NCBI GenBank assembly: GCA_963771905.1
Contig: CAVYVI010000015.1
Span: forward strand, 248,001-312,000
Direction of reading: 5' to 3'
Source: Palsa-147 sp963771905
GTDB lineage: Bacteria; Acidobacteriota; Terriglobia; Acidiferrales; UBA7541
Length of the DNA stretch: 64,000 bases
How positions within the stretch are numbered: the stretch's first letter is position 1; each line of letters starts with the position of its first letter. Under the pieces are notes generated by a model that ran no database searches, was not told the DNA's origin, and was given only the letters and a program-made list of their open reading frames with translations. Below, piece by piece: positions 17,143 through 26,320 of the stretch. The position numbers and the translations under genes are program-made.

Positions 17143-18158
17143 GTTGGGGGCGCTCCAGGCTGTTCCAGCCAATGACGAGCGGCGTCTTCCACGACTGCGA
17201 CCTCGATGCGCGTCATGCAGCGATGGTCAACCGGGCACTGGCGCAGAAAGCACGGGCTGCAGGAAGGGGCTTGGCGCACGAGGGTACGGCGCGAGGTCAT
17301 GGGCGCGGTGCCTTCAGGATCGGTAGAACCGAAAATCGCGACGACGGGCACATCGACGGCGGCGGCCACGTGCATGGCGCCGGAATCATTGCCGATGAAA
17401 AGATGGCACGCGGCGAAATGGGCGGGTAACTCGTCAATGGACGTAAGGCCAGCAAGATTCACGGGGCGGTAGCGCATTCCGGCCGCAATGCGCGCGGCAA
17501 TGTCGCATTCGGAAGGCGCGCCGAAAAGTATCACATCGGCATCGAAGCCGGCAATCAGGCGGTCGGCCAGGGCGGAAAAGCGTTCGGCGGGCCAGCATTT
17601 CGCCGAGCCATAGGCGGCGCCCGGGGCGATGGCGATGCGACGGACACCAGGCCGCACGCCTGCCTCAAGAAAATGGCTTTGAGCTCGTTCGCGCGCGTGG
17701 GAGTCGACGCGAAGGCGGGTTTCATGAACCGCGGGAAGTTTCTCCAACCAGCCCGCACGGCGCAAGAGCTCGGCGTAGTAATACGATTCATGCGGCGGAA
17801 TTTGACCGGCGGCCGGGAGTTCGATGGGGCGCGTCAGGAGCGCGCTGCGGGCGTCACGCGCGTAGCCGATGCGTTCAGGTATTCCGGCGCGCCAGACAAG
17901 CCATGCCGCGTGAAACGCATTTTGGAAAAGAATCGCGGTATCGAATTTCGCGGCGCGGAGCGAACTGGCGGGATCTTTCAGGTCTTCGAGGACAAGAAGA
18001 TGATCGGCGAGACCTTGATTGCGATAGAGAGCGGAAACCCAGCGGCGGGCGAGAATGGTGATCTCGGCTTTCGGTTCGCGCGCGCGGATGGCCTCGAGCG
18101 CGGGAATGGCCATGATGGCGTCGCCGACCCAGTTCGTCGCACGGACAAGGATTTTCAC
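17139..18158 (-). CDS. waaF: Lipopolysaccharide heptosyltransferase II
   Basis: A GT9 enzyme that adds the second heptose of the LPS inner core. The start MKILVRATNWVGDAIMAIPA (GTG at 18158) is the classic WaaF N-terminus. Further motifs are IAPGAAYGSAKCWPAERF and FIGNDSGAMHVAAAVDVPVV, then GSTDPEGTAP. The C-terminal CSPCFLRQCPVDHRCM is the cysteine-rich segment common in this group. The length of 339 residues is normal. GTGA overlaps couple it to lpxK upstream and gmhB downstream. Confidence 0.92.
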   Translation of the reverse strand: MKILVRATNWVGDAIMAIPALEAIRAREPKAEITILARRWVSALYRNQGLADHLLVLEDLKDPASSLRAAKFDTAILFQNAFHAAWLVWRAGIPERIGYARDARSALLTRPIELPAAGQIPPHESYYYAELLRRAGWLEKLPAVHETRLRVDSHARERAQSHFLEAGVRPGVRRIAIAPGAAYGSAKCWPAERFSALADRLIAGFDADVILFGAPSECDIAARIAAGMRYRPVNLAGLTSIDELPAHFAACHLFIGNDSGAMHVAAAVDVPVVAIFGSTDPEGTAPMTSRRTLVRQAPSCSPCFLRQCPVDHRCMTRIEVAVVEDAARHWLEQPGAPPT

Positions 18159-19264
18159 AGGGCGATCTCCGGGTGCCTGCGGCGCAAGTGTTCGCGCGCA
18201 ACCTGCCAGAAACCGGATCCATCATGAACGTCGAGCGAGACGCGGCAATACCAGGCGGGGAAGGCTTGAAGATTGGCGTTCGGGAGATTGCACAAATCTT
18301 TTTCGGTGCAGAGCAGAGCGTCTGCTCCGGCGGCGCGGGCGCCGGCTTCCAATCGAGAGAGTTCCTCGGGCAAGTACACGTGATGATCAGGGAATGAGGC
18401 GTGGCCCGCGATCTCGATTCCCCACTCGCGGAGATTGTCGAAAAAGGCGGACGGGTTGCCAATTCCGCAGAAAGCGAAGAATTTCTTTTTCATCGCGTCG
18501 CCACGGACAATTTCGCCAGACGTACCGCCAACGGGAACGAGCGACTCCAGTTTCAGCGTGGCGTAAAAAATTGGCGCGGAGGAATGCCTGCCGACGATGG
18601 CCTCGACGGCCGGCGCGTGCCGGCTGCGCGTGATCACGATGATGTCGGCGCGGCGGAGAGCCGAGCGTGGTTCGCGGAGGCGGCCGGCCGGTAAAAGATG
18701 CCCGCCTCCGAACGGGTTCGTGGCATCGACGAGGACGACGTCCAGATCGCGCGCGAGGCGCAGATGTTGAAAACCATCGTCGAGAATAAACCAGGCAAAT
18801 CCTTGCTTCGTGAGCACGGACCCACCGCGATATCGATCCGCTCCCTCGGCAATCGCCACGTTTTCGGACGGCCAGGCGCCAGCGATGAGGCGGCGGGAGA
18901 GGAGCGTAGCTTCGTCGGCCTGGCCGAATGAGTCGGCGCGTATCGTTCCTTTCGCCCGCGGGGCCCGACCTTTCGACGATGCCCCAGGAACGACGGGAGA
19001 TTTGGCGGCGCCGGACTGCAGGAAACCTCGATAGCCACGGGTCAAGATCGCGACGCGCTTGGATTCTCCCAGAAGAGCTTCGGCGAGCCAGAGAACCATG
19101 GGGGTCTTGCCTGTCCCGCCAACCGTGAGATTTCCGACGCTGATAACGATGCCAGACAGGCGCTGCTGTTTCAAAAGACCGCTTCGATAAAACCAGACGC
19201 GAGCAATTGCGACGGCCTCATAGACGACCGAGAGAGGCCAGAGAAGAGTTTGAGCGAAAGTCAC
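18155..19264 (-). CDS. lpxK: Tetraacyldisaccharide 4'-kinase
   Basis: LpxK phosphorylates the 4' position of the lipid A disaccharide at the inner membrane. Its P-loop is SVGNLTVGGTGKTPMV, followed by RGYRG and the DDGFQHLRLARDLDVVLVD motif, all diagnostic. A membrane-associated N-terminal helix is present (LLWPLSVVYEAVAIARVWFY). The open frame runs back to 19810, but the GTG at 19264 overlaps the waaA stop as GTGA and gives 369 residues. Confidence 0.93.
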   Translation of the reverse strand: MTFAQTLLWPLSVVYEAVAIARVWFYRSGLLKQQRLSGIVISVGNLTVGGTGKTPMVLWLAEALLGESKRVAILTRGYRGFLQSGAAKSPVVPGASSKGRAPRAKGTIRADSFGQADEATLLSRRLIAGAWPSENVAIAEGADRYRGGSVLTKQGFAWFILDDGFQHLRLARDLDVVLVDATNPFGGGHLLPAGRLREPRSALRRADIIVITRSRHAPAVEAIVGRHSSAPIFYATLKLESLVPVGGTSGEIVRGDAMKKKFFAFCGIGNPSAFFDNLREWGIEIAGHASFPDHHVYLPEELSRLEAGARAAGADALLCTEKDLCNLPNANLQAFPAWYCRVSLDVHDGSGFWQVAREHLRRRHPEIAL

Positions 19265-20613
19265 TTCGCGCCCCGATTCGCCGCGCCGGAACTCGCTTCG
19301 ACCGAGATCGCGGCCAGCACCGCGCCGATGCGCTCGATCGAGCGAGTCGTCGCGCCGCGATTCTTCTCCGCAAGGTCTTTCGCCTTTTGCCCCATCCGTT
19401 CGCGCATCGGCGTGTCGCGAATCAATTCCATCCAAGTCTTGCCGAGCTGTTCGCCGCTGCGAACCTGGACGCCGGCGCCTTCGCTGCGAAAGTCCTGCGC
19501 CATGTCGCGAAAATTTTCCATCGATGGGCCAAACACTGGCGGGCGGCCGAACCAGGCCGGCTCGAGAATATTGTGGCCTCCAGAATGAACGAGCGAGCCT
19601 CCTACGAATACAGCATCGGCGATGGAGTAAAGCCCCGCAAGCTCGCCGATGGAATCCAAGATGAGGACATCGGCATTTTCGTCGAGAGGGCTTGCCAAAT
19701 CGAGCGTGCTCCGGCGAACGACCTTCCAGCCGCGCTCCGCGGCGATGCGGACGGCGGCGTCGAAGCGATCGGGCCTGCGCGGCGCGAGAATGAGGAGCGC
19801 GTGGCGCCACTGGCGCTGAACGACATCGTAACCGGCTATCACGATTTCTTCTTCATCCGCGACGACGCTGCCGGCGACAACGACCGGCCAACGTTCCTGC
19901 GTGCGCGTTTGATCGGCGAGCCATTGCCCGAACGCGCCGATCGCTGGCTGGTCACCGTCGTACTTCAAATTGCCGGTGACTTCGACGCGATCTTCCGGCG
20001 CTCCCAGTTCGCGAAGGCGTTCCGCATCGGCATCGCTTTGCGCGAGGAAAAGCGTGGCGTCGCTCAGGACGCGATCGAAGAATACGCTTGCCATATGGCG
20101 CCCGACGAGCGAGCGGCGGAACGAGCGTTCGGAAATGCGCGCGTTCACGAAAACCACGGGCACATTCCGCCGGCGCGCCTCGCGGAGAAAATTGGGCCAA
20201 ATCTCGGTTTCGACGATCACGACGAGGGCGGGACGAATCGCGCGGAATGCGCGCCGGACGGCGGGGCTCCAATCGAGAGGAAAGTAGAAAATACCGTCGG
20301 CGAAATCGAATCGCTCACGTGCGAGACTCTGGCCTGTGTCGGTGGTCGTCGAAACGAAGAGCTTGCGCTCGGGATAGCGTTGTTTCAATTGCTGCGCGAG
20401 AGGCCTAACGGCTAGAACTTCGCCCACGGACACCGCGTGAATCCAGATCGAGCCGTCGCTTCCCAGCGCGCGCACAATTACTTCCGGCGGCAGCTTCCCG
20501 AGGCGCTCGCGCAGATTGCGCCAGTATTTGCCGGTGCGCATGCCCTTGACGGCGAAGTAGGGAGCCAGGAGGATCATCCCGGCGGCGGTAATCACGCTGT
20601 AGAGAAAATACAC
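19261..20613 (-). CDS. waaA: 3-deoxy-D-manno-octulosonic acid transferase (Kdo transferase)
   Basis: WaaA/KdtA transfers Kdo from CMP-Kdo to the lipid A precursor. It has an N-terminal membrane anchor (FLYSVITAAGMILLAPYF), then WIHAVSVGEVLAVRPL, FVSTTTDTGQSLA, the ETEIWPNFLREARRRNVP acceptor-binding motif and GNLKYD. The C-terminal GT-B half contains GGSLVHSGGHNILEPAWFG. Whether it is mono- or bifunctional cannot be told. It is first in the eight-gene operon and starts with a GTG at 20613. Confidence 0.93.
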   Translation of the reverse strand: MYFLYSVITAAGMILLAPYFAVKGMRTGKYWRNLRERLGKLPPEVIVRALGSDGSIWIHAVSVGEVLAVRPLAQQLKQRYPERKLFVSTTTDTGQSLARERFDFADGIFYFPLDWSPAVRRAFRAIRPALVVIVETEIWPNFLREARRRNVPVVFVNARISERSFRRSLVGRHMASVFFDRVLSDATLFLAQSDADAERLRELGAPEDRVEVTGNLKYDGDQPAIGAFGQWLADQTRTQERWPVVVAGSVVADEEEIVIAGYDVVQRQWRHALLILAPRRPDRFDAAVRIAAERGWKVVRRSTLDLASPLDENADVLILDSIGELAGLYSIADAVFVGGSLVHSGGHNILEPAWFGRPPVFGPSMENFRDMAQDFRSEGAGVQVRSGEQLGKTWMELIRDTPMRERMGQKAKDLAEKNRGATTRSIERIGAVLAAISVEASSGAANRGAK

Positions 20614-20639
20614 AGTCAGGTCGAGTGAGATTCCGTGCC

Positions 20640-20690
20640 GTCTGTTCTATACAGACCGGGTATTATAGTGGCTCTCGAGTCGCGAATGAA
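20640..20690 (-). promoter_or_regulatory. Candidate promoter and operator-like palindrome of the waa/lpx operon
   Basis: On the minus strand a perfect -10 box TATAAT lies at 20667-20662. A weak -35 (TTCATT, 20690-20685) sits 17 bp before it. The predicted start of transcription, near 20655, falls in the palindrome GTCTGTTCTATACAGAC (20640-20656; 6-bp arms, 5-bp spacer), an arrangement that suits a repressor site or a 5' hairpin. No regulator is known from the window. Confidence 0.45.
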
Positions 20691-20734
20691 CCTCACAACT
20701 TGCATTCGCTTCCTGGCATCATAGACTGCGAAAT

Positions 20735-21430
20735 ATGCGCGCGACGAAACTAATCCTCGCCACGATTGTGCTTTGGACGCTGCCGCAGGCGCAGCTGGTT
20801 GGATCGCCTGAGTCGACTGCGGTGACCGCGCCGCAGTCGGCGACGCCAGAGCAGGCAGCGGCCACACCGGCTGCCGCACCTGCGCCCGCGCGCGACAGGC
20901 ATGAAGGGCTCACCGTGTCCGCACTGCCGTGCGTCGATGTCGCACGAGGAAAAGAAATTTTTGGGAAGCAAAATCCCATCGAGGCCGGAATCCTGGCGAT
21001 CGACGTGACCCTTCAAAACGAGACAGCGCAGGCCATGCGGGTGACCATGAGCACGATTCGCCTCGAGGTTGAACCGGTCGGTGAGGATCGCCAGAAGCTC
21101 TCACCGCTGACGGCGGGACAAGTGGCGACGCTGATCGTCAATCCGGCGGGCGCGCCAAACGTTGGGCAGCGCCGCCTTCCACCCGGCATTCCCGTGGTGA
21201 CAAAAGATAAGAAGGCCCAGAAACTCACCGAAGTCCTGCGTCCCTTCGTTCTCGATGTCGACGTGATTCCGCCTCTTGGCCGGATTCACGGCTATTTGTT
21301 TTTTAATTTCGCCCACCAATTCGACCTGGTCCGCGATTCGACGCTCTATCTCCCCGACGTCAAGCTTGTCGCGGGAAACAAGCCGCTGATGTTTTTTGAG
21401 GTGCCGCTCGAAAGCGGCGGCGGACGCTGA
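20735..21430 (+). CDS. Exported protein of unknown function with Ala/Pro-rich linker
   Basis: An N-terminal hydrophobic segment (LILATIVLWTLPQAQLVG) suggests a signal peptide. A linker rich in Ala, Pro and Thr follows (residues 25-55), then a compact beta-rich domain with patterns such as VTLQNETAQAMRVTMSTIRL and a C-terminal FFNFAHQFDLVRDSTLYLPD. No enzyme motif is seen. It probably acts in the periplasm. The gene is divergent from waaA. Weak boxes TTGCAT (20700) and TAGACT (20722) sit so close to the ATG that a nearly leaderless transcript is possible. I do not recognise the family. Confidence 0.65.
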   Translation: MRATKLILATIVLWTLPQAQLVGSPESTAVTAPQSATPEQAAATPAAAPAPARDRHEGLTVSALPCVDVARGKEIFGKQNPIEAGILAIDVTLQNETAQAMRVTMSTIRLEVEPVGEDRQKLSPLTAGQVATLIVNPAGAPNVGQRRLPPGIPVVTKDKKAQKLTEVLRPFVLDVDVIPPLGRIHGYLFFNFAHQFDLVRDSTLYLPDVKLVAGNKPLMFFEVPLESGGGR

Positions 21431-21515
21431 AGTTCGGAGCGAGCAGGCAGCGGCGATCCGGCCATTTTGCGCAAAACATCGGAAGGCATTCGCGGCGAGC
21501 CACTCGTTGCGCGAT

Positions 21516-21544
21516 TTGCTGAACGCGCGCCGCTCCGCTAGAAT
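21516..21544 (+). promoter_or_regulatory. Candidate promoter of the PcrA/UvrD helicase gene
   Basis: TTGCTG (21516-21521) and TAGAAT (21539-21544) are separated by 17 bp. The -10 box is a five-of-six match and the -35 box is weak. Transcription would begin near 21551, which favours the ATG at 21592 as the start codon over the TTG at 21559. Confidence 0.35.
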
Positions 21545-21591
21545 CGCATCTTCGCAAGTTGCAGATGATTCCACAGGAAACTGAGCTGCTC

Positions 21592-23790
21592 ATGCCCCTG
21601 CTCGACCAGTTGAATGAAAAACAGCGCGACGCCGTACTCGCGATCGAAGGGCCGGTGCTCGTGCTGGCGGGCGCGGGAACCGGCAAGACGCGCGTGATCA
21701 CGTACCGCGCGGCGTATCTGATCGAGAAAGGCGTCGAGCCGCAAGCGATTCTGTGCGTCACGTTTACGAACAAAGCGGCGGAACAGATGAAACAGCGCAT
21801 TTCGGATCTGTTGCGCTCGACCGGCCGCGATGCGTCTGACCTATGGATCTCGACGTTTCATTCTTTCGGGGCGCGACTGCTGCGCCGCGAAGCCGCGCGG
21901 CTCGGCTTGCCGCGCGATTTTGCCATCTACGATGACGACGATCAGACCGGCGCCGTCAAACTCGCGCTGCAACAGCTTGGCCTGAGCGAGCGGGAATATA
22001 CGCCGCGCAGCTTCCGCGACCGCATCAGCCACGCCAAGAATCACGGCGTCACGCCACAGCAAATGGCGGCGGAAGCATACGACGCTCCGATGCGCGCGGC
22101 GGCGTCAGTATTCCGAGCGTACGAAGGAATCCTTCGGCGAGCCGGGGCGCTCGATTTCGATGATTTGCTCCTGCGCTCGGCCGAATTGCTGCGGGAACAT
22201 CCGGAGGCGCGCGCAGCCTGGAGCGAGCGTTTCCGGTACATTCAGGTGGATGAATTTCAGGACACGAACGCGGCGCAGGAGGAGCTGGTGAGGCTGCTTG
22301 CGGGCGCGAGGAAAAATGTGTGCGTCGTGGGCGACGAAGACCAATCGATCTATAGCTGGCGGGGCGCCCGCTCCGGGAACATGCAGCGGTTCGTGGAGGA
22401 CTTCCCCGGGACGCGTGTGATTCGACTCGAAGAGAACTATCGATCGACGCAAACGATCCTGGACGCCGCGGCGGGTGTCGTGGCGCACAACCGCGCGCGG
22501 ATGGGGAAAACGCTCACCGCAACGCGGGGCGCGGGAAGCAGCGTGCGATTTTACGAGGCGAGCGATGCATCGGGCGAAGCGGAATTCATCACCGGCGAAA
22601 TTGCCGAGCTGATACGCGGCGATCGGGACACCCACATTGCGGTGCTCTACCGCACGACGGCGCAATCGCGCGCGCTGGAAGAATGCCTGCGTCGGCTCGG
22701 GATTCGCTACCGCGTGGTGGGCGGTTTCAGCTATTACGAACGCGCCGAGGTGCGCGACGCCTTGGCGTACGTCCGGCTGGTGTTTCATCCGGAAGATGAC
22801 GTGGCGCTGTTGCGAGTGCTGAACAAACCACCGCGAGGAATCGGCGAGAAGACGGTAGAGCTTCTGCGGAAAAAAGCCCAGGAGCGCAAGACGTCGCTCT
22901 GGGACGTGGTTCCGGAACTGGCGAAGCCGGGCATGACGCGGAACGGAGCGGCGCTGCATTCGTTTCGATTCCTGCTCGAAAAGCTACAGAGGGAAGTAGC
23001 GGATATCGAGCCCGCGGAGATGCTGCGGCAAGTTCTGGATCAAACCGGGTATCTCGCGCACGTGCAGCAGCAGGACAAGATCGACAACACTTCGCGGGTG
23101 GAAAATCTCGCCGAGCTCGTGAACGCAATGGCCGAAGCGACCGAAGCGGGACAGACTTTGCAAGACGTGCTCGATCAGGCGGCTCTGGTGAGCGCGGCGG
23201 ATGATTACGAAGAAGATGTGAATGTGACGCTGATGACGCTGCATAGCGCCAAGGGACTCGAGTTCGACAGTGTCTATCTCGCGGGTCTCGAAGAAGGATT
23301 GCTGCCGCACAGCCGGTCGACCGGAAGCGACGAGGACATAGAAGAAGAACGACGGCTCTGCTACGTGGGGATGACGCGCGCGAAGGAGTCGCTGACGCTG
23401 TCCCGTGCGACGTACCGCCGAACGTACGGAGAAGAACGTCTGCGGGCTTCGGCGCCTTCTCGATTTCTTTCGGAGATTCCGGGAGAACTTATCGAGACGG
23501 TGGCGGGCTCGCTTGCGGAGGCCGGCGAGACGCGGCGTTACGAGCCGGATCCGGAGTTTTTCCGATACCGGGCGAGGAGCGCGGCGCGAGGCCGCACGGG
23601 CGGCGCACGAGCCACGGGCCGGCCGGGCGCGCATCCCTTGATTGGGACGCGCGTGCGGCATCCGAAATTCGGAATGGGGACGATCCTCTCGGTGGAAGAC
23701 GATGGCGACGACCGGATGCTGACGGTCAGCTTCGTGGATTACGGAACAAAGAAATTGAAAGAGCGTTACGCCAACCTGCAGATCGCATAA
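21592..23790 (+). CDS. pcrA: ATP-dependent DNA helicase, UvrD/PcrA type
   Basis: A superfamily 1A 3'-5' helicase for DNA repair and clearing of replication obstacles. Motifs in order: the Q motif LNEKQRDAV, Walker A LAGAGTGKTRVITYR, motif Ia TFTNKAAEQMK, Walker B VDEFQDTNAAQ, motif III GDEDQSIYSWRGA, motif IV LEENYRST, motif V LMTLHSAKGLEF and motif VI YVGMTRAKESL. The last 50 residues (HPKFGMGTILSVEDDG, then YGTKKLKERYANLQ) form the PcrA/UvrD Tudor-like domain that binds RNA polymerase. I chose the ATG at 21592 (MPLLDQLNEKQRD); in-frame starts exist at 21559 and 21565. Confidence 0.95.
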   Translation: MPLLDQLNEKQRDAVLAIEGPVLVLAGAGTGKTRVITYRAAYLIEKGVEPQAILCVTFTNKAAEQMKQRISDLLRSTGRDASDLWISTFHSFGARLLRREAARLGLPRDFAIYDDDDQTGAVKLALQQLGLSEREYTPRSFRDRISHAKNHGVTPQQMAAEAYDAPMRAAASVFRAYEGILRRAGALDFDDLLLRSAELLREHPEARAAWSERFRYIQVDEFQDTNAAQEELVRLLAGARKNVCVVGDEDQSIYSWRGARSGNMQRFVEDFPGTRVIRLEENYRSTQTILDAAAGVVAHNRARMGKTLTATRGAGSSVRFYEASDASGEAEFITGEIAELIRGDRDTHIAVLYRTTAQSRALEECLRRLGIRYRVVGGFSYYERAEVRDALAYVRLVFHPEDDVALLRVLNKPPRGIGEKTVELLRKKAQERKTSLWDVVPELAKPGMTRNGAALHSFRFLLEKLQREVADIEPAEMLRQVLDQTGYLAHVQQQDKIDNTSRVENLAELVNAMAEATEAGQTLQDVLDQAALVSAADDYEEDVNVTLMTLHSAKGLEFDSVYLAGLEEGLLPHSRSTGSDEDIEEERRLCYVGMTRAKESLTLSRATYRRTYGEERLRASAPSRFLSEIPGELIETVAGSLAEAGETRRYEPDPEFFRYRARSAARGRTGGARATGRPGAHPLIGTRVRHPKFGMGTILSVEDDGDDRMLTVSFVDYGTKKLKERYANLQIA

Positions 23791-23895
23791 GCGACACTCT
23801 CATTTTGCCCCGCCAGCGGCAGCAATCTCGTTGCGAAGACGGCCCTCTCAGGTTACATTTCCTCGTCTTTCATTCGGGTACAGGGAAGGTGAAGA

Positions 23896-25476
23896 TTGGC
23901 CCGGCAGCTCTTTCGAACCAAGGGCATTGACCAACTCATCTCCGATTCCGAACATCCCGACCGCGCGCTGAAAAAGACGCTTGGGTGGGTGAGCCTGACC
24001 GCGCTGGGCATCGGCGCCGTGATTGGCTCGGGGATTTTCACCGTCATCGGGACGGCGATCGCGGGCGAAAAATTCGACACCTCTTCGATTCTAAACGCAC
24101 CGCTACTCGAATTCATAATTCACCATACGGCAACCACAGGGCGGCCGGGGGCTGGGCCGGCGCTGGCGCTCTCCCTTGTCCTGGTGGCGATTGTCTGCGC
24201 GTTTACCGGGCTCTGCTACGCCGAGCTAGCCTCGATGATTCCCATCGCCGGCAGCGCCTACACGTACACCTACGCGACAATGGGGGAATTGATCGCCTGG
24301 ATCATCGGGTGGGACCTAATTCTCGAATATGCCGTCAGCAATATGGCGGTTAGCGTGGGGTTCGCGCAGCACATGGTCAATCTGTTCGATTGGTTCGGTT
24401 GGCATCCGCCTTTACGTTGGATTTCGCCGGCCTATCTTCCAGGCGGACTCCAGGACCTTGCGGGGAAGGATTTATATCTACCCGGCTGGCATTTTGGATT
24501 CGACTTCCCTGCTTTCCTGATCGTGATGCTTTTGACGGTGGTTCTGGTGCGCGGAATTCGCGAGTCCGCGGAAGCCAACAACGTGATGGTCCTGCTGAAA
24601 ATTTCGGCGATCATCGCGTTTGTGATTGCGGGCAGCGAATTCATTCATCCCGACAACTGGCATCCGTTCGTGCCCAATGGCTGGCCGGGAGTCCTGACGG
24701 GCGGCTCGATCATATTTTTCACCTATATCGGATTCGATTCGGTTTCAACTGCCGCGGAAGAGGCAAAGAATCCTCAAAAGGATATTCCAATCGGGATTCT
24801 GCTTACGCTGGTGGTCTGCACGGTGCTCTACATCGCGGTTGCGGTAGTGTTGACGGGCATCGTGCCCTGGCGATCGGTGCTGGATGACGCAGCGCCAGTG
24901 GTAAACGCACTGAAGCGGATCAGCGAGCAAACCGGATCGACGAGCCTGCACTGGACGCGCCTCGCCGTGCTTTTTGGCGCGATGATGGGAATGATTTCAT
25001 CGCTGCTGGTGTTCCAACTTGGACAGGCGCGCGTCTGGTTCGCGATGTCGCGCGACGGCTTGCTGCCGAAAATCTTCGGCCACGTGCACCCGCGATTTCG
25101 CACACCGGACACCGCGACGTGGATTGCGGGCTTCGCCGTCGGGCTTCCGGCCGGGCTTCTCGATATCGGGACGCTGGCGAATTTGTCGAATATCGGGACA
25201 TTGTTCGCGTTCACTCTGGTCTCGATCGGCGTTCTGATTCTCCGCTACCGCGATCCCGGAAGGCGCCGCGGCTTCCGTGCACCCGGTGGACCGGTGATAC
25301 CGATTCTGAGCATCGCATTTTGCGCCTTGCTGATGATGGGGCTGGAAATCGAGACTTGGATTCGGTTTTTTGTGTGGCTCATCGTTGGTCTGGTAATCTA
25401 TTTCATGTACAGTCGCCACCATAGCGAGTTTGCGGGCTCGAATCAGGCAGGATCGACGAAGGAGCTGCAGGAATGA
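23896..25476 (+). CDS. Amino acid permease, cationic amino acid transporter (CAT) type of the APC family
   Basis: A 526-residue inner-membrane transporter with about 12-13 hydrophobic helices. The N-terminal motif LGIGAVIGSGIFTVIG is the substrate-binding unwound helix 1 of APC transporters, and FFTYIGFDSVSTAAEEAKNP is the CAT-family signature in helix 6. The substrate is probably a cationic or neutral amino acid; it cannot be fixed from sequence. The TTG at 23896 follows the purine-rich GGGAAGGTGAAGA. The stop overlaps the next gene as ATGA. Confidence 0.88.
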   Translation: MARQLFRTKGIDQLISDSEHPDRALKKTLGWVSLTALGIGAVIGSGIFTVIGTAIAGEKFDTSSILNAPLLEFIIHHTATTGRPGAGPALALSLVLVAIVCAFTGLCYAELASMIPIAGSAYTYTYATMGELIAWIIGWDLILEYAVSNMAVSVGFAQHMVNLFDWFGWHPPLRWISPAYLPGGLQDLAGKDLYLPGWHFGFDFPAFLIVMLLTVVLVRGIRESAEANNVMVLLKISAIIAFVIAGSEFIHPDNWHPFVPNGWPGVLTGGSIIFFTYIGFDSVSTAAEEAKNPQKDIPIGILLTLVVCTVLYIAVAVVLTGIVPWRSVLDDAAPVVNALKRISEQTGSTSLHWTRLAVLFGAMMGMISSLLVFQLGQARVWFAMSRDGLLPKIFGHVHPRFRTPDTATWIAGFAVGLPAGLLDIGTLANLSNIGTLFAFTLVSIGVLILRYRDPGRRRGFRAPGGPVIPILSIAFCALLMMGLEIETWIRFFVWLIVGLVIYFMYSRHHSEFAGSNQAGSTKELQE

Positions 25477-26312
25477 AAGTTGAGTTTCGCGCCGCACTCG
25501 CCTTGACGCTTGCGGGGCTGCTCTGCGCCTCACCGGCGGCGTTTGCCTGGGGACCGAATGGAGACCGGCTGATCGTCAATAAATCGGTGGATGTGCTGCC
25601 GGATGATATCCGGTCGTTCTTCGAAGCGAACCGGGCGCTATTGATGCAGCATGTGAACGATCCGGTGGACGCCGCGCGGAAGACTCCTGCTCTCGCGCAC
25701 AATAAGTACATCCGCTTCGAGAAGTATGGTGTGTTTCCGTTCAGCGCGCTCCCGCGGGACTACAAGGCCGCCGTCGAAAAGTTCGGAAGACGCTCGCTCG
25801 ACGCCAACGGCCTGCTGCCGTGGAGCATCGGCCTGTATAGCCAGAAGCTTACGGATGCGTTTCGTGCCCGGAATTGGGAGGATGCGCGCATGGCCGCGGC
25901 GCAATTGGCGTACTACGTCGCGGAAGCCCACGATCCGTTCAACACCACCACAAACTTCGATGGACATCTTTCCGGCCAACTGGGCGTGGGGGCGCGGTTC
26001 GATGAAAGCCTGGTCGATCGCTACTCCCAATTCTTCTACATCCGGCCGAATGATGCCGTCTACATTCACGACCCCACCGATCACGGTTTCGAGATGTGCT
26101 TGAGCGCGCATTCGTGGATCGAAAACATACTTCTTACGGATCACCGCGCGCGAGCGGGCTTGTCGGACTACACCGATGAGTACTACGATCGGTTCTATAG
26201 TCAGGCGGGCGCGGTTCTGGTTAGGCAGATTACCGACGCGTCCACCGATGTCGCGTCCTACTGGATGACGGCCTGGATTAACGCGGGGAAACCCCAGCTT
26301 CCTTCACGCTAA
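25473..26312 (+). CDS. Exported zinc-phospholipase C/P1-nuclease-fold protein with missing metal ligands
   Basis: A signal peptide ends in PAAFA, so the mature protein would start with Trp (W26), the hallmark of the zinc-dependent phospholipase C/S1-P1 nuclease fold, where the N-terminal Trp binds zinc. LIVNKSVD resembles the phospholipase C segment after its first His ligand, but Asp stands where that His is expected. In the second ligand region, which in P1 is H-x3-D-x5-H (HFVGDIHQPLH), this protein has Y147, E151 and N157; only the middle His (H153) is kept. The fold is supported, but several zinc ligands seem lost, so it may be inactive or bind differently. It is co-translated with the permease gene (ATGA overlap) and lies just before add. 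Confidence 0.65.
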   Translation: MKVEFRAALALTLAGLLCASPAAFAWGPNGDRLIVNKSVDVLPDDIRSFFEANRALLMQHVNDPVDAARKTPALAHNKYIRFEKYGVFPFSALPRDYKAAVEKFGRRSLDANGLLPWSIGLYSQKLTDAFRARNWEDARMAAAQLAYYVAEAHDPFNTTTNFDGHLSGQLGVGARFDESLVDRYSQFFYIRPNDAVYIHDPTDHGFEMCLSAHSWIENILLTDHRARAGLSDYTDEYYDRFYSQAGAVLVRQITDASTDVASYWMTAWINAGKPQLPSR

Positions 26313-26320
26313 AAGTTGAG

